Source: Staphylococcus pettenkoferi (GTDB lineage Bacteria; Bacillota; Bacilli; Staphylococcales; Staphylococcaceae). From it: DNA of 37,417 bases. This document shows, piece after piece, positions 15,801 to 27,524 of this stretch. Position 1 is the stretch's first letter; each line of letters starts with the position of its first letter. The position numbers and the translations under genes were made by a program. The DNA is taken from assembly GCF_002902685.1 (NCBI RefSeq), contig NZ_PPRN01000038.1, forward strand, positions 1 to 37,417, in the 5' to 3' direction. A model generated the notes under the pieces. It saw only the letters and a list, made by a program, of their open reading frames with translations, had not been told where the DNA came from and searched no databases.

Positions 15801-18800
15801 GCTTTAGAGAAAGCGGCTCAAGATGCGGCGGAAGCTAAGAAAAATGCGCAGGACAAAGTGGATGTGTTGCCAGATGATCAGAAAGGTGACATGCCGGGTG
15901 AATTAGATAAATTGAATGGTATAGATGTACCAGAAGTGAATGACTCTGATTCAAATGGCATTAGTGACGATATTGATCAGCAGCGCGAGGAAGCACAAGC
16001 AGCAGTCGATGCGGCTAAGAATGCGGATCAAGCTGTCCAAGATAAGTTAAAAGAAGCGAATGCGGACGGATTGATTACGCCAGACGAACATGATGCACTT
16101 GAAAAAGCGAATCAGGATGCAGCGGATGCCAAGCAGAATGCACAAGAGAAAGTGGATGCACTTCCAAGTGATCAGCGAGGAAATATGTCAGATGAACTTG
16201 ATAAACTTCATGGCATTGATATTCCGGATGTGAATGATTCAGATGCGAATGGTGTATCTGATGATGTTGATAAGCAACGCGAAGAGGCACAAGCAGCCGT
16301 GGAAGCTGCTAAGAACGCAGATCAAGCCGCGCAAGATAAGTTGAAAGAAGCGAATGCGGATGGACTTATTACGCCAGACGAACATGATGCTTTAGAAAAA
16401 GCGAATCAAGATGCAGCCGATGCTAAACAGAATGCGCAAGAAAAAGTAGATGCACTGCCAAGCGATCAACGAGGCGACATGCCGAGTGAATTAGATAAAT
16501 TGAATGGTATTAATGTACCTGATGTTAACGATTCTGACGCAAACGGCGTCTCCGACGAAGTCGATGCACAACGCGAAGAAGCACAAGCGGCAGTCGACGC
16601 TGCTAAGAATGCGGATCAAGCCGCGCAAGATAAGTTGAAAGAAGCGAATGCGGACGGATTGATCACTCCAGACGAGCACGACGCACTAGAGAAAGCAAAT
16701 CAAGAAGCCGCAGATGCTAAACAAAACGCACTAGAAAAAGTCGATGCATTACCGTATGATCAGCGAGGCGACATGCCATCAGATTTAGAAAAACTTCATG
16801 GAATCGACATCCCTGATGTGAACGATTCAGATTCAAATGGTGTATCTGATGATGTTGATAAACAACGTGAGGAAGCACAATCAGCTCTCAATGCGGCTAA
16901 AAAAGCGGATCAAGCTGCACAAGATAAATTGAAAGAAGCAAATGCAGATGGTCTAATTACGCCAGATGAGCACAACGCACTAGAGAAAGCGAATCAGGAT
17001 GCGGCTGACGCTAAGCAGAATGCACAGGACAAAGTAGATGCATTACCAAGTGATCAGCGCAGAGATATGCCAGAAGAATTAGATAATCTTCACGGTATCG
17101 ACATTCCAGATGTGAATGACTCCGATGCGAATGGTGTCTCCGACGATGTAGATAGACAACGAGAGGAAGCGCAAGAAGCGGTTAACGCAGCTAAAAGCGC
17201 AGATCAGGCAGCTCAAGATAAGTTGAAAGAAGCGAATGCGGATGGCTTAATTACACCGGATGAGCATAAGGCTTTAGAGAAAGCGAATCAGGATGCAGAG
17301 AACGCTAAGCAGAATGCGCAGAATAAAGTAGATGCATTACCGTATGATCAGCGAGGCGAAATGCCATCAGACCTAGAAAAACTACATGGTATCGATATTC
17401 CAGATGTGAATGACTCTGATGCGAATGGAGTCTCCGATGACGTGGATAAACAACGAGAAGAAGCGCAAGCAGCAGTTAACGCAGCTAAAAGTGCAGATCA
17501 AGCTGCACAAGATAAATTGAAAGAAGCAAATGCGGATGGCTTAATTACGCCAGATGAGCATGAAGCATTAGAAAAAGCAAATCAGGATGCGGCTGACGCT
17601 AAACAGAATGCGCAAGAAAAAGTGGATGCATTGCCGTCAGATCAACGTGGTGAGATGCCATCAGATTTAGAAAAACTACACGGTATTGATGTACCAGATG
17701 TAAATGATTCAGATGCGAATGGCGTAAGTGATGACGTCGACAGTCAACGAGAAGAAGCGCAAGCAGCGGTTAATGCAGCTAAAAGTGCAGATCAAGCAGC
17801 ACAAGATAAATTAAAAGAAGCGAATGCGGATGGTTTAATTACGCCAGACGAACACGACGCTCTTGAGAAAGCAAATCAACATGCAGAGAACGCTAAGCAG
17901 AATGCGCAGAATAAAGTAGATGTATTACCAACCGACCAACGAGGCGACATGCCAGATGAATTAAATAATCTTCACGGTATCGACATCCCAGATGTCAATG
18001 ACTCCGACGCGAATGGAGTCTCTGATGAAGTGGATAAGCAACGCGAAGAGGCACAAGAAGCGGTTAATGCAGCTAAAAGTGCAGACCAAGCAGCGCAAGA
18101 TAAATTGAAAGAAGCGAATGCGGATGGCTTAATTACGCCGGATGAACATGACGCACTAGAAAAAGCGAATCAAGAAGCCGCAGACGCTAAACAAAATGCG
18201 CAAGAAAAAGTCGATGCATTACCGTCTGATCAACGTGGAGAAATGCCAAGTGAATTAGAAAAATTAAACGGTATTGATATACCTGATGTTAACGATTCAG
18301 ATGCCAACGGCGTTAGTGACGATGTAGATAGACAACGCGAAGAGGCAAAAAGTGCCGTTAACGCTGCTAAGAATGCAGATCAAGCTGCACAAGATAAATT
18401 GAAAGAAGCGAATGCAGATGGCTTAATCACACCAGATGAACATGAAGCTTTAGAAAAAGCAAATCAAGATGCAGCGGATGCCAAGAAGAATGCGCAGGAT
18501 AAAGTAGATGCACTTCCTAGTGATCAACGCGGAGATATGCCAAACGAACTTGATAATCTTCACGGTATCAACGTTCCAGATGTGAACGATTCAGATTCAA
18601 ACGGCGTAAATGATGAAGTCGATGCGCAACGCGAAGAGGCTCAAAAAGCCGTAGATGCAGCTAAGAATGCGGATCAAGCTGCACAAGATAAATTGAAAGA
18701 AGCGAATGTGGACGGCTTAATTACACCGGATGAACACGACGTACTTGAGAAAGCGAATCAAAAAGCGGCGGAAGCCAAGAAGAGTGCTCAAGAAAAAGTA

Positions 18801-21800
18801 GATGCGTTGCCTAGTGACCAACGAGGTGACATGCCGAGCGAACTTGATCAACTTCATGGCATCGACATCCCTGATGTGAACGATTCAGATGCGAATGGCG
18901 TAAGTGATGACGTTGATAGACAACGAGAAGAGGCACAAGCAGTGGTTAACGCAGCTAAGAATGCGGATCAAGCAGCCCAAGATAAATTGAAAGAAGCGAA
19001 TGCGGATGGATTGATTACTCCAGACGAGCATGATGCTCTTGAAAAGGCAAATCAAGATGCAGCGGATGCAAAACAAAATGCGCAAGAAAAAGTAGACGCG
19101 TTACCAAGTGATCAGCGCGGAGATATGCCGACTGAACTCGACAAGCTTCACGGCATCGATGTACCAGAAGTGAATGATTCCGATGCGAATGGTGTATCTG
19201 ACGATGTAGATGCCCAACGTGAAGAGGCAGAACATGCGGTGGAAGCGGCTAAAAGTGCAGACCAGGCAGCTCAAGATAAGCTCAAAGAGGCAAACGCAGA
19301 TGGTCTAATCACACCAGATGAGCATGAAGCATTAGAAAAAGCAAATCAGGATGCAGCCGACGCTAAGCAGAATGCGCAGGATAAAGTGGATGCACTGCCA
19401 ACCGACCAACGAGGCGAAATGCCAAGCGAACTTGATAAGCTTCATGGCATCGATGTACCAGATGTGAATGATTCAGATGCCAACGGCGTAAGTGATGACG
19501 TCGATACACAACGCGAAGAAGCCCAAGCAGCCGTCGATGCAGCTAAAAGTGCAGACCAAGCCGCCCAAGATAAGTTGAAAGAAGCTAATGCGGACGGACT
19601 AATCACACCAGACGAACATGAAGCACTAGAAAAAGCAAACCAGGACGCTGCAGATGCGAAACAAAACGCGAAAACTAAAGTCGATGGACTTCCTAGTGAC
19701 CAACGAGGAGACATGCCGGCTGAACTCGATAAACTTCACGGTATCAACGTTCCAGATGTGAATGATTCCGATTCAAACGGCGTTTCCGACGATGTTGATA
19801 AGCAAAGAGAAGAAGCGCAAGCGGCTGTCAATGCGGCTAAAAGTGCAGATCAAGCAGCTCAAGATAAGTTAAAAGAAGCGAATGCGGATGGTCTAATCAC
19901 ACCAGATGAACATGAAGCGCTTGAGAAAGCGAATAAAGATGCAGCCGACGCTAAACAGAATGCGCAGGATAAAGTGGGTGCACTGCCATCCGGCCAACGA
20001 GGAGACATGCCAGAAGAATTAGATAATCTTCACGGTATCGACATTCCAGATGTGAATGACTCCGATTCAAACGGCGTAAGTGATGACGTCGACAGACAAC
20101 GCGAAGAGGCTCAAGCGGCAGTCGATGCAGCTAAAAGTGCTGATCAGGCAGCTCAAGATAAGCTGAAAGAGGCAAATGCCGATGGACTCATTACACCAGA
20201 CGAGCACGAAGCACTTGAGAAAGCGAATCAAGATGCAGCGGATACTAAGCAGAATGCACAGGACAAAGTGAATGCATTACCTAGTGATCAACGCGGAGAT
20301 ATGCCATCAGAATTAGAAGCACTACACGGCATTGATATTCCTGACGTTAACGATTCAGATTCAAATGGTGTATCTGACGATGTAGATAAACAACGTGAGG
20401 AAGCGCAAGCGGCAGTAGATGCAGCTAAAAATGCAGACCAAGCAGCTCAAGATAAGTTGAAAGAAGCGAATGCGGACGGCTTAATTACACCAGATGAGCA
20501 TAAGGCTTTAGAGAAGGCGAATCAGGATGCAGCGGATGCAAAACAAAATGCGCAGGATAAAGTGGATGCACTGCCAAGCGATCAACGAGGCGATATGCCG
20601 ACTGAACTCGACAAGCTTCACGGCATCGATGTACCAGAAGTGAATGATTCCGATGCGAACGGCGTTAGTGACGACGTAGATGCACAACGCGAAGAAGCAC
20701 AAGAAGCGGTTAACGCAGCTAAAAGTGCAGATCAAGCAGCGCAAGATAAATTGAAAGAAGCGAATGCGGACGGTTTAATTACACCAGACGAACACGAAGC
20801 ACTTGAGAAAGCGAATCAAGATGCAGCCGATGCTAAGCAGAATGCACAAGAGAAAGTGGATGCATTACCTAGTGATCAACACGGAGATATGCCATCAGAT
20901 GTAGAAAACCTACACGGTATTGATGTGCCAGATGTGAATGATTCCGATGCAAATGGAGTCTCCGACGACATGGATAAACAACGAGAAGAAGCGCAAGCGG
21001 CAGTAGACGCAGCTAAAAGTGCAGACCAGGCAGCGCAAGATAAGTTGAAAGAAGCGAATGCTGATGGCTTAATTACGCCAGATGAGCATGACGCTCTTGA
21101 AAAGGCAAACCAAGCCGCAGCGGATGCAAAACAGAATGCGCAAGAAAAAGTCGATTTACTTCCTAGCGACCAAAGAGGCGATATGCCAAACGAACTCGAT
21201 CAACTCCATGGCATCGACGTTCCAGATGTGAATGATTCAGATGCGAATGGTGTATCTGATGATGTTGATAAGCAACGTGAAGAGGCACAAGCAGCCGTGG
21301 ATGCTGCTAAGAACGCAGATCAAGCTGCGCAAGATAAGTTGAAAGAAGCAAATGCAGATGGCTTAATTACGCCAGACGAACACGAAGAACTAGAGAAAGC
21401 GAATCAAGATGCAGCCGATGCTAAGCAGAGTGCTCAAGAAAAAGTCGATGTCTTACCGTCAGATCAACGAGGCGACATGCCATCAGACTTAGAAAAATTA
21501 AATGGTATCGATATACCAGATGTGAATGACTCCGATGCGAACGGCGTGTCCGACGAAATAGATCAACAACGAGAAGAAGCGCAAGAAGCGGTTAACGCAG
21601 CTAAAAGTGCAGATCAGACAGCTCAAGATAAATTGAAAGAAGCTAATGCGGACGGATTGATTACGCCAGATGAGCATGATGCTTTAGAACAGGCTAATCA
21701 GGACGCAGCGGATGCAAAGAAGAATGCACAGGACAAAGTGGACGCGTTACCGTCAGATCAACGAGGTAATATGCCTGAAGAACTCGACAAATTACACGGC

Positions 21801-24071
21801 ATAGACGTACCAGATGTGAATGATTCAGACTCAAACGGTGTATCCGACGACGTTGATAAACAACGAGAGGAAGCACAAGCTGCTGTGGATGCGGCTAAAA
21901 ATGCAGATCAAGCTGCACAAGATAAATTGAAAGAAGCTAATGCGGATGGTCTCATCACACCAGACGAACATGACGCACTAGAAAAAGTAAATCAAGAAGC
22001 AGCCGACACTAAACAGAATGCGCAGAATAAAGTAGATGCATTACCATCAGACCAACGAGGTAATATGTCAGAAGAACTCGACAAGCTTCATGGCATTGAT
22101 GTGCCAGATGTGAACGATTCAGACTCAAACGGTGTATCCGATGACGTTGATAACCAACGAGAGGAAGCCCAAGCAGCGGTTAACGCGGCTAAAAGTGCAG
22201 ACCAGGCTGCGCAAGATAAGTTGAAAGAAGCTAATGCAGATGGCCTTATTACGCCAGACGAGCACAAAGCACTAGAGAAAGCGAATCAAGATGCGGCTGA
22301 CGCAAAACAAAACGCCCAAGAAAAAGTAGACGCGTTACCATCAGATCAACGTGGGGATATGCCAGAAGAACTTGACAAGCTTCACGGTATAGACGTACCA
22401 GATGTGAACGATTCCGATTCCAATGGTGTGTCCGATGATGTAGACACTCAACGAGAAGAGGCTCAAGCAGCTGTCAATGCGGCTAAGAATGCGGATCAAG
22501 CAGCCCAAGATAAGTTGAAAGAAGCTAATGCAGATGGTCTAATCACACCAGACGAACATGATGCGCTTGAGAAAGTAAATCAAGAAGCAGCCGACGCTAA
22601 ACAAAATGCGCAAGAAAAAGTGGATGCATTGCCTAGCGATCAACGAGGCGAAATGCCAAGTGAACTTGATAAACTTCATGGTATTAATGTGCCAGATGTG
22701 AATGATTCAGACTCAAACGGTGTGTCTGATGACGTTGATAACCAACGTAACGAAGCCCAAGCAGCAGTTGATGCAGCTAAAAGTGCAGATCAAGCAGCTA
22801 AAGACAAGCTCAAAGAGGCAAACGCAGATGGCCTAATAACACCAGATGAACACGACGCTCTTGAAAAGGCAAACCAAGCCGCAGCGGATGCCAAACAAAA
22901 TGCACAAGCCAAAGTGGATGCATTACCATCAGATCAACGTGGGGACATGCCAAGCGAACTTGATAAGCTCCATGGCATCGACATCCCTGACGTAAATGAT
23001 TCAGACTCAAACGGAGTATCTGATGACGTAGACACTCAACGAGAAGAAGCCCAAGCAGCTGTGGATGCAGCCAAACATGCAGATCAAGCCGCGCAAGATA
23101 AATTGAAAGAAGCGAATGCGGATGGCCTCATTACGCCAGATGAGCATGAAGCACTTGAGAAAGCAAACCAAGACGCAGCGGATGCCAAGAAGAATGCACA
23201 AGAAAAAGTAGATGCACTGCCAAGCGACCAACGCGGGGACATGCCAAGCGAACTCGATAAACTTCACGGCATCGACATCCCTGACGTAAATGATTCAGAT
23301 GCGAACGGTGTGGCCGACTCTGTTGATGAACAACGTGACGAAGCTCAACAAGCAATCGACGCAGCTAAACGTGCAGACCAAATAGCACAAGACAAGCTGA
23401 AAGAAGCCCAAGCAGACGGAATTATCACGCCAGCCGAGCATGATGCGCTTGAGAAAGCGAACCAAGATGCAGCCAATGCTAAACAGGTAGCACAAGACAA
23501 GGTCAATACGCTTCCTGATACTCAGAAAGCTATTTTACAACCAGAATTAGATGCGCTTCATGGCATTGAAGTTCCTCAAGTTAGTGAGCAAGAACCGAAA
23601 CAGCCAGAACCAAACAACCCAGATCAACCATCGCAGCCACAGCCGTCTCAAGATCACTCTGGTGATGTGCATCATTCTACACATCAAGATCAACCAGCAA
23701 CTCATACGAATGATCAACCTGCTGGCAACACAACTAGTCAAACACGACCAACAGTGGATCAAGCTCAACAATCCGTAATAGCAGCTAAGCAACAGGCACA
23801 AGCTCAAATAGATCAACTACCAGCTCAAGAACAGTCAACATTACAAGCTGAACTTGATACAGTAACTAATATCGAAATACCTTCGACTGGAGCACATCCA
23901 GCAGGTACGACACCGCAATCACCGAGTCATAGAACGTCTCAAGATGAAGACGCATTACCTGACACGGGTGAGCAAGCAACAAGTCAAGGTACGATATTAG
24001 GTTCAATGGCAGCCCTTATTGGTTCACTATTCTTGTTCAGAAGAAGACGTAGAGATAAAGATGAACAATAA
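12864..24071 (+). CDS. Giant YSIRK/LPDTG wall-anchored repeat protein, 3735 aa
   Basis: Starts at ATG 12864, 10 bases after GTGGAGGT; the GTG at 12846 is part of the ribosome site. Residues 1-45 form a YSIRK signal peptide ([16 protein letters not shown]), probably cut after AKA. Residues 46 to about 330 are low-complexity, rich in D, E, S, Q, N and T. Residues about 365-845 form a globular non-repeated domain that I do not recognise, probably the binding region. Residues about 845-3575 hold 28 tandem repeats of about 98 aa. A P/Q/H-rich linker and one degenerate half repeat follow. LPDTG is at 3698-3702, then a hydrophobic helix and [10 protein letters not shown], so sortase A should link it to peptidoglycan. 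The size and repeats suggest a long stalk presenting the N-terminal domain, as in Bap, SasC or Ebh-type proteins. It is probably an adhesin or biofilm protein. Confidence 0.92.
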   Translation: MKDKRRFDFIPNRLNKYSIRKFSVGIASILVGAILFFGLNNEAKADEVNVTSEHGNNNGENASSTSEDETDHAQTQETAQSDAPTPEASQETQDQTTSRDDNAGSKTSTEQAQSADSQATSDKSDLESEGAQNEASDSSAEDQTSEGQQENSAQSEDQDNNAAHEDAAQQSENDNASETSQQDEDDDNAAKDVDDKSQADKGSTEGDKNKAQDDKTSSNDTEDQAQDNESSKSKQEHAESDNKDTDASKSNETAKSDKTTEHAKDQATSDEQGKDTASSNHSTETDKSVGKDVLNQKSDKASNSSKTASDAREEEAKVSAVSDELDMLAEDAETPEELYEKIKNLSSDMDKSKALATLQSRASSSPIFRQAYAATASNEKYNGKIIDFDDPLVKKVDQPNTALAPSDINFSPRFKEGKSKSYAFVIDKDGKVSKKQLATRNNDDVRAYKGNYIRLNNDNPEAYVYFSDIGVANGKTVDALAHVRMNPSENGDRNNTRYFMTSGTDVLSLLSDSGGGAHVDLSFYQHADQSKYDDYYNQADTKTLTKNQLFDDLASMNHKKTKVSGLFNVYDLDDYDKNKAKDVRKSITFNRNEIDNLYISNEKGKEATSLLELDGDDVTITSGPGAASGTYENNKRVTVSYLDKSDISYTMTGRGSSGPAFDVKGLLLKQIPPYNTDQRASASKGDAQLDITQEIPARDVDKKATLPSNLSIGVEVPEGIRLALEENSDGLFTSDSSQSSTNKLSIVPGMNGKKDLSLLEKQKYYDTIQNLTLTLTHGLSLSDVENNTDKWTKLKDYYNKDSETLKVPVKWSFNNGDKSWDNLETDVAHANLKLPDDVKALINQINDAEEAVEAAKRADQEAKDQLQDANSDQLITPGEHDKLIEARDNARDKKAEAQRKVDALPQAQKRDLPDQLARLTGIDVPDVNDANENGVDDKIDAQREEAAHAVEAAKNADQAAQDKLKEANADGLITPDEHKALEKAAQDAAEAKKNAQDKVDVLPDDQKGDMPGELDKLNGIDVPEVNDSDSNGISDDIDQQREEAQAAVDAAKNADQAVQDKLKEANADGLITPDEHDALEKANQDAADAKQNAQEKVDALPSDQRGNMSDELDKLHGIDIPDVNDSDANGVSDDVDKQREEAQAAVEAAKNADQAAQDKLKEANADGLITPDEHDALEKANQDAADAKQNAQEKVDALPSDQRGDMPSELDKLNGINVPDVNDSDANGVSDEVDAQREEAQAAVDAAKNADQAAQDKLKEANADGLITPDEHDALEKANQEAADAKQNALEKVDALPYDQRGDMPSDLEKLHGIDIPDVNDSDSNGVSDDVDKQREEAQSALNAAKKADQAAQDKLKEANADGLITPDEHNALEKANQDAADAKQNAQDKVDALPSDQRRDMPEELDNLHGIDIPDVNDSDANGVSDDVDRQREEAQEAVNAAKSADQAAQDKLKEANADGLITPDEHKALEKANQDAENAKQNAQNKVDALPYDQRGEMPSDLEKLHGIDIPDVNDSDANGVSDDVDKQREEAQAAVNAAKSADQAAQDKLKEANADGLITPDEHEALEKANQDAADAKQNAQEKVDALPSDQRGEMPSDLEKLHGIDVPDVNDSDANGVSDDVDSQREEAQAAVNAAKSADQAAQDKLKEANADGLITPDEHDALEKANQHAENAKQNAQNKVDVLPTDQRGDMPDELNNLHGIDIPDVNDSDANGVSDEVDKQREEAQEAVNAAKSADQAAQDKLKEANADGLITPDEHDALEKANQEAADAKQNAQEKVDALPSDQRGEMPSELEKLNGIDIPDVNDSDANGVSDDVDRQREEAKSAVNAAKNADQAAQDKLKEANADGLITPDEHEALEKANQDAADAKKNAQDKVDALPSDQRGDMPNELDNLHGINVPDVNDSDSNGVNDEVDAQREEAQKAVDAAKNADQAAQDKLKEANVDGLITPDEHDVLEKANQKAAEAKKSAQEKVDALPSDQRGDMPSELDQLHGIDIPDVNDSDANGVSDDVDRQREEAQAVVNAAKNADQAAQDKLKEANADGLITPDEHDALEKANQDAADAKQNAQEKVDALPSDQRGDMPTELDKLHGIDVPEVNDSDANGVSDDVDAQREEAEHAVEAAKSADQAAQDKLKEANADGLITPDEHEALEKANQDAADAKQNAQDKVDALPTDQRGEMPSELDKLHGIDVPDVNDSDANGVSDDVDTQREEAQAAVDAAKSADQAAQDKLKEANADGLITPDEHEALEKANQDAADAKQNAKTKVDGLPSDQRGDMPAELDKLHGINVPDVNDSDSNGVSDDVDKQREEAQAAVNAAKSADQAAQDKLKEANADGLITPDEHEALEKANKDAADAKQNAQDKVGALPSGQRGDMPEELDNLHGIDIPDVNDSDSNGVSDDVDRQREEAQAAVDAAKSADQAAQDKLKEANADGLITPDEHEALEKANQDAADTKQNAQDKVNALPSDQRGDMPSELEALHGIDIPDVNDSDSNGVSDDVDKQREEAQAAVDAAKNADQAAQDKLKEANADGLITPDEHKALEKANQDAADAKQNAQDKVDALPSDQRGDMPTELDKLHGIDVPEVNDSDANGVSDDVDAQREEAQEAVNAAKSADQAAQDKLKEANADGLITPDEHEALEKANQDAADAKQNAQEKVDALPSDQHGDMPSDVENLHGIDVPDVNDSDANGVSDDMDKQREEAQAAVDAAKSADQAAQDKLKEANADGLITPDEHDALEKANQAAADAKQNAQEKVDLLPSDQRGDMPNELDQLHGIDVPDVNDSDANGVSDDVDKQREEAQAAVDAAKNADQAAQDKLKEANADGLITPDEHEELEKANQDAADAKQSAQEKVDVLPSDQRGDMPSDLEKLNGIDIPDVNDSDANGVSDEIDQQREEAQEAVNAAKSADQTAQDKLKEANADGLITPDEHDALEQANQDAADAKKNAQDKVDALPSDQRGNMPEELDKLHGIDVPDVNDSDSNGVSDDVDKQREEAQAAVDAAKNADQAAQDKLKEANADGLITPDEHDALEKVNQEAADTKQNAQNKVDALPSDQRGNMSEELDKLHGIDVPDVNDSDSNGVSDDVDNQREEAQAAVNAAKSADQAAQDKLKEANADGLITPDEHKALEKANQDAADAKQNAQEKVDALPSDQRGDMPEELDKLHGIDVPDVNDSDSNGVSDDVDTQREEAQAAVNAAKNADQAAQDKLKEANADGLITPDEHDALEKVNQEAADAKQNAQEKVDALPSDQRGEMPSELDKLHGINVPDVNDSDSNGVSDDVDNQRNEAQAAVDAAKSADQAAKDKLKEANADGLITPDEHDALEKANQAAADAKQNAQAKVDALPSDQRGDMPSELDKLHGIDIPDVNDSDSNGVSDDVDTQREEAQAAVDAAKHADQAAQDKLKEANADGLITPDEHEALEKANQDAADAKKNAQEKVDALPSDQRGDMPSELDKLHGIDIPDVNDSDANGVADSVDEQRDEAQQAIDAAKRADQIAQDKLKEAQADGIITPAEHDALEKANQDAANAKQVAQDKVNTLPDTQKAILQPELDALHGIEVPQVSEQEPKQPEPNNPDQPSQPQPSQDHSGDVHHSTHQDQPATHTNDQPAGNTTSQTRPTVDQAQQSVIAAKQQAQAQIDQLPAQEQSTLQAELDTVTNIEIPSTGAHPAGTTPQSPSHRTSQDEDALPDTGEQATSQGTILGSMAALIGSLFLFRRRRRDKDEQ
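15396..23590 (+). repeat. 28 tandem repeats of about 294 bp coding a helical/EF-hand-like module
   Basis: By my count there are 28 units. The first (LITPGEH) and last (IITPAEH) are divergent; the 26 between share LITPDEH. A unit runs from REEAQAAV to VSDDVDKQ. It has helix-like A/K/Q/E segments around [14 protein letters not shown] and ends [19 protein letters not shown], then [31 protein letters not shown] fits the 12-position EF-hand loop with N3, D5, G6, I8 and E12, but E at position 1. [12 protein letters not shown] fits the DxDxNGxxDxxD calcium loop of thrombospondin type-3 or dockerin-like repeats and is present in 27 units. The DNA copies differ at many third positions, so the array is not a very recent expansion. 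The helical part recalls the GA-like modules of large Gram-negative adhesins, from memory only. Confidence 0.93.
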
Positions 24072-24081
24072 TATTAATTAG

Positions 24082-24111
24082 AGTTCCCTCCTCATATGGA
24101 GGGAGCTTTTT
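24082..24111 (+). terminator. Terminator of the giant surface protein gene
   Basis: AGTTCCCTCC (24082-24091) pairs fully with GGAGGGAGCT (24098-24107), six-base loop, followed by five T. Confidence 0.93.
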
Positions 24112-24188
24112 AGTATGTGAGGAAAATGTACTGTTTAGCGAAGTGGACATGTTAAGTGAATTATTTAATCTTCACAAATTATTAATAA

Positions 24189-24230
24189 AGCCGAACGAGT
24201 CCCTCTCATCGTCGAGTTACTCATTTGGCT
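24189..24230 (-). terminator. Terminator of the Gfo/Idh/MocA gene
   Basis: AGCCGAACGAGT (24189) pairs with ACTCATTTGGCT (24219-24230) at 11 of 12 positions. Read on the minus strand it follows the stop at 24245 and is succeeded by TTTATTAATAATTT. Confidence 0.62.
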
Positions 24231-24244
24231 ACTTTTATGCACAA

Positions 24245-25495
24245 TCACGTATACATTTCTTTAATTTTAACAGGCTTACCGCCATTTAATCTTGAATCTT
24301 CAGCCGCAAAGGCCATGAGATGACTCTTGAGCGACTCTCTCGCTGAAGTGAGGCTCGGCGTCTGACTTTCTTCAAAGGCGTGAACCTGACGAACGAAATG
24401 TTTCATCAATTCTGAGTCACTGCCGCCGTGTCCTGAGTTCGAAACATTCACAGGAACTTGTTTCTGATCTCCTGTTACAAAGTCGGATACTGTGAATTGG
24501 TTCGTCATCCATTTTCCAGAAATTTCACCTTTAGTGCCGTTAATTTGGACTACGCGTGTATTATCGTGGGTAAGACCGCACATCGAGAACACAGCAGTCT
24601 CGCCACCTTCAAACTCCATATTGACTACTTGATGATCCACAACGTTGTTATCCGAACGATACACACACTTACCGTAAGGCCCGTCTTTCAGAGCTTCAAT
24701 GATACCTTTTCTAGAAACATCATTGGTTACTTTCCGCGCCCAGTTAGAGTCACTTAAATAGAAATCAGGAGCATAATACGGACATTGATCAGCAACTTCA
24801 CAGCCATCTAAACAATATTCAGGGGAGCCCTTAGGTGCATTATCTTCTTTAAAAAGTGAGAGTGAACCGTATGAATTAATAGATTTACAATCACTGTCTA
24901 TTAACCAAGAAATGATATCCATATCATGACAAGATTTTTGTAAAATCATAGGGCTCGCTAAATCAGAATTGCGCCAATTTCCGCGTACATAACTATGTGC
25001 CATATGTAAATGTCCTATGTTCTCATTGAGCTGAATAGAGATGACTTTCCCGATATCACCACGCGCAATACAATTTTTAATCGCAGACCAGAAAGGACTG
25101 TAACGCATAACATGACAAATCGTTAATAATCGATGGTTCTGCTCAGCCACTTTCGTCATTTCTACACATTCTTCGCGAGTGGGTGACATAGGCTTTTCAA
25201 GCAGCACATGATACCCCTTATTTAATGCTGCGATTGCCGGTTCATAATGCAACTGATCTTGCATGCAAATTACCATTACATCAGCTATTTTAGACTGACT
25301 CAAGACATCCCTCCAGTCTTCAAAACGTCGATGGGCTTCAATCTGATGTTCCTCCGCAAAGTAGTCACGTCGCACTTTATCCGGATCAGCAACAGCCACG
25401 AACTCTATTTCATTAGGATGATCCAAGCTGTACGGTCCATACGCATAAGCCCCTCTGTCTCCTGCGCCAAGTAATACAGCTGTTAATTTCTTCAT
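24245..25495 (-). CDS. Gfo/Idh/MocA family oxidoreductase
   Basis: 416 aa from the ATG at 25495, chosen because GGGGAGA precedes it and the protein then begins MKKLTAVLLGAGDRGAYAYG with the Rossmann glycine turn at the N-terminus. An upstream frame extension would add eight residues before it. LLEKPMSPTREECVEM holds the EKP motif whose lysine is usually catalytic, and QKSCHDMDIISWL is the family's C-terminal domain motif. A cysteine group (CLDGCEVADQCPYYAPD) in the middle resembles that of sugar-acting members found in Firmicutes. Members oxidise or epimerise sugars or inositols with NAD(P). It is monocistronic, with its own terminator, between the adhesin and the PAP2 gene. The substrate is unknown; a role in surface-sugar metabolism is only suggested by the neighbourhood. 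Confidence 0.86.
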   Translation of the reverse strand: MKKLTAVLLGAGDRGAYAYGPYSLDHPNEIEFVAVADPDKVRRDYFAEEHQIEAHRRFEDWRDVLSQSKIADVMVICMQDQLHYEPAIAALNKGYHVLLEKPMSPTREECVEMTKVAEQNHRLLTICHVMRYSPFWSAIKNCIARGDIGKVISIQLNENIGHLHMAHSYVRGNWRNSDLASPMILQKSCHDMDIISWLIDSDCKSINSYGSLSLFKEDNAPKGSPEYCLDGCEVADQCPYYAPDFYLSDSNWARKVTNDVSRKGIIEALKDGPYGKCVYRSDNNVVDHQVVNMEFEGGETAVFSMCGLTHDNTRVVQINGTKGEISGKWMTNQFTVSDFVTGDQKQVPVNVSNSGHGGSDSELMKHFVRQVHAFEESQTPSLTSARESLKSHLMAFAAEDSRLNGGKPVKIKEMYT

Positions 25496-25670
25496 ACAAA
25501 TTCTCCCCATTTTACCCATACATGATTGTTAACAGTTAGTGTGATTCACCACTTATTTTCATAAAAATACTATCCAACCTCATCTAAAAAGTCAATGACA
25601 GTTAATGCAGAATGAAACGTTGTTATGTAAAAAATATCTAAAGATGAGCGAAGCGGAAAAACGTATTCTC

Positions 25671-25700
25671 TTGCGCTTATACAACAATTATCGCTAATAT
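25671..25700 (+). promoter_or_regulatory. Candidate promoter of the PAP2 gene
   Basis: TTGCGC at 25671-25676, an 18-base spacer, then TAATAT at 25695-25700. About 30 bases remain to the ATG, with AAAAGGGGA as ribosome site. Confidence 0.4.
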
Positions 25701-25732
25701 TGAACTATACATAAGAAAAGGGGATACTCATC

Positions 25733-26431
25733 ATGTTTGGAAAGTTAAAGTCAACAGCGACCTCTTCTGCTTTAGTCTTAACAGGTGCGACATTTATCGG
25801 GGTTTCAGCAGGTCTCGGAGCAGGAGTGAAAGCACTGCATCAATTAGATAAGAGAGTCAGAGATAAATGGTATCAACGGTATGGTCGACCAAAGATGAAC
25901 TTTAAGGATGGCAAGCTAAACAGTTATTATACAATCTTTGCGAAATACTTTGATATTCCTTCGATTCTTGGGATTATGGGAGCCATTTCATCATTTATGT
26001 TCTACAAGAAATATTATGTAGTCAGTCTGTGGGTACTCGGCGTTGTAGGTTCAGCGGGCGTCGTAGGATTTATACAGAAAAATACCATCCAACGCTCCCG
26101 TCCATTCCAACATCTTGTACAAGATACAGGATATTCATTCCCAAGCGGTCATGCCGTTGCGAGCAGTGTCTTCTTCTCTCTCATCACGCTCGTACTCGTG
26201 CCCGTGATTAAAAGTCCTATAGCACAAGCGGTCACACTACCGGCAGTCTTAACAACCTGGTTAAGCATTATTATGAGCCGGTTCTACTTCCATGCACACT
26301 TCCTAACAGATGTGATTAGTGGCGTCGCATTCGGATCATTCTGGGTACTTCTGTGTACAAAAGTTTATAAATGGTTGCTACATCAAGACTTTCCATTTAT
26401 GAGAATAGGAAAGACATTTTATATGAAATAG
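25733..26431 (+). CDS. PAP2 family lipid-phosphate phosphatase
   Basis: 232 aa integral membrane protein with five to six hydrophobic segments. All three parts of the acid phosphatase signature are present: KNTIQRSRP (KX6RP), YSFPSGHA (PSGH) and SRFYFHAHFLTD (SRX5HX3D), giving the nucleophilic and acid histidines. Such enzymes dephosphorylate undecaprenyl pyrophosphate or phosphatidylglycerol phosphate-type lipids at the outer membrane face. AAAAGGGGA lies before the ATG. The gene is convergent with icaADBC and shares a bidirectional terminator with it. Recycling of undecaprenyl carriers for wall polymers would fit the nearby glycerophosphotransferases, but this is inference. Confidence 0.87.
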   Translation: MFGKLKSTATSSALVLTGATFIGVSAGLGAGVKALHQLDKRVRDKWYQRYGRPKMNFKDGKLNSYYTIFAKYFDIPSILGIMGAISSFMFYKKYYVVSLWVLGVVGSAGVVGFIQKNTIQRSRPFQHLVQDTGYSFPSGHAVASSVFFSLITLVLVPVIKSPIAQAVTLPAVLTTWLSIIMSRFYFHAHFLTDVISGVAFGSFWVLLCTKVYKWLLHQDFPFMRIGKTFYMK

Positions 26432-26439
26432 TAAAAGTA

Positions 26440-26470
26440 AAGGCATACCCCACGATAAGGAGTATGCCTT
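26440..26470. terminator. Bidirectional terminator between PAP2 gene and icaC
   Basis: AAGGCATAC (26440-26448) and GTATGCCTT (26462-26470) form a perfect 9-bp stem, extended by CC/GG. The minus-strand tail (TTTACTTTTAC) is the better T-run, so it mainly ends the ica transcript. Confidence 0.78.
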
Positions 26471-26471
26471 G

Positions 26472-27524
26472 TCACTCATAATTCACATGCATCTTATACG
26501 GCTGTTTCCCCACTACAAAGCGACACATCCGAAACTGCCTCAACAACAATCCTACACCAATGCAAATCCCCAGTGTAAACAAGAGCGATATAGCCAAGAA
26601 GACCAACGTCATATCCGTAAACGCCGCGAAATAATGATAAAGCGAATCAATAATTATTGGATGCAACAAATAGATAAAGAATGAGAATGTGCTAATAAGC
26701 TGAACTGACGAATAGAACAGTGTGTTGAAATGGGTAGCGACACCTAAGAGCAGTAAGAACATCACTGAACTATAGCACATCAAACCTGCACTGAAACTTG
26801 TGACATACCAATAAATATGATGGCCGAAAGCGATGAATCCTAAATAACTGAGGATTGCCACGCCCAACACGATAAAGATATGTAAATTCAAAAATTGAAT
26901 GATTTGATGATAATGACGACCGATATATCCTCCCATGAAAAAGAAGAAAATCCAGCCTAGGATGCATGTATTTTCACTAAACGGATAAAAAGCTGTGAAA
27001 TATTTAGCGAAAACAGCATTCTCGTTATAAAGATGTAAGAAACTAAATTGAACAATAAAGCTAAGCACCAATACCGTTTTACTATCAAAAATGCGAGGTG
27101 ACCCTTTGTACAGTAAGTAACTCAGAACGAAGAATTGCATGATAATCAGAATAAAATAGCCATGCCAGTGTCCTGAAATCACACTTTTCAACCATTCTTC
27201 TGTAAACGTATTACCTGTAATCTTATGCTCACTATAGGCATAGAAAGTCCCTACGAGTAAGTAAGGGCACAAGATGTATTTGACCCGTTTCCAAAGATAG
27301 TGACGGTCGACCGTCTTATAATTTAAAGTTGTGAGCAGTTGAGACAAGATAATAAAGCTAGGTGTAGCAAAGATAATGATATTTTGTATATAGTAAAGTA
27401 ATTTGAGCTCTGAAGTCTCGCTGTCTTCCACATGTCCCATGTATTGCGTGAGAATATGTACGAGAACGATTAAGATACAGATGAATGCTCTGAAATAGGT
27501 TAATTCTGTCTTGTAATGAGTCAT
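26472..27524 (-). CDS. icaC: IcaC, PIA/PNAG export or O-modification membrane protein
   Basis: 350 aa with about ten membrane helices, of the acyltransferase-3 type. The N-terminus THYKTELTYFRAFICILIVLV and the ITLSQLL-like segment FIILSQLLTTLNY match staphylococcal IcaC. The start is the ATG at 27524, which overlaps the icaB stop as ATGA; AGGA lies eight bases upstream. A GTG 18 bases earlier is possible. IcaC was long considered the PNAG exporter; its family suggests O-succinylation or acyl transfer to the polymer. It is the last gene of icaADBC. Confidence 0.92.
   Translation of the reverse strand: MTHYKTELTYFRAFICILIVLVHILTQYMGHVEDSETSELKLLYYIQNIIIFATPSFIILSQLLTTLNYKTVDRHYLWKRVKYILCPYLLVGTFYAYSEHKITGNTFTEEWLKSVISGHWHGYFILIIMQFFVLSYLLYKGSPRIFDSKTVLVLSFIVQFSFLHLYNENAVFAKYFTAFYPFSENTCILGWIFFFFMGGYIGRHYHQIIQFLNLHIFIVLGVAILSYLGFIAFGHHIYWYVTSFSAGLMCYSSVMFLLLLGVATHFNTLFYSSVQLISTFSFFIYLLHPIIIDSLYHYFAAFTDMTLVFLAISLLFTLGICIGVGLLLRQFRMCRFVVGKQPYKMHVNYE

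Noticed and set aside
15597..23495. Many minus-strand open frames of 60-90 codons under the repeat array
   Set aside because: They recur with the repeat period and are antisense reflections of the repeats, with no ribosome sites of their own.
15396..23590. Regular repeats suggesting a CRISPR array
   Set aside because: The period is about 294 bp and the whole unit is translated in one frame; there are no short identical repeats with unique spacers and no cas genes.
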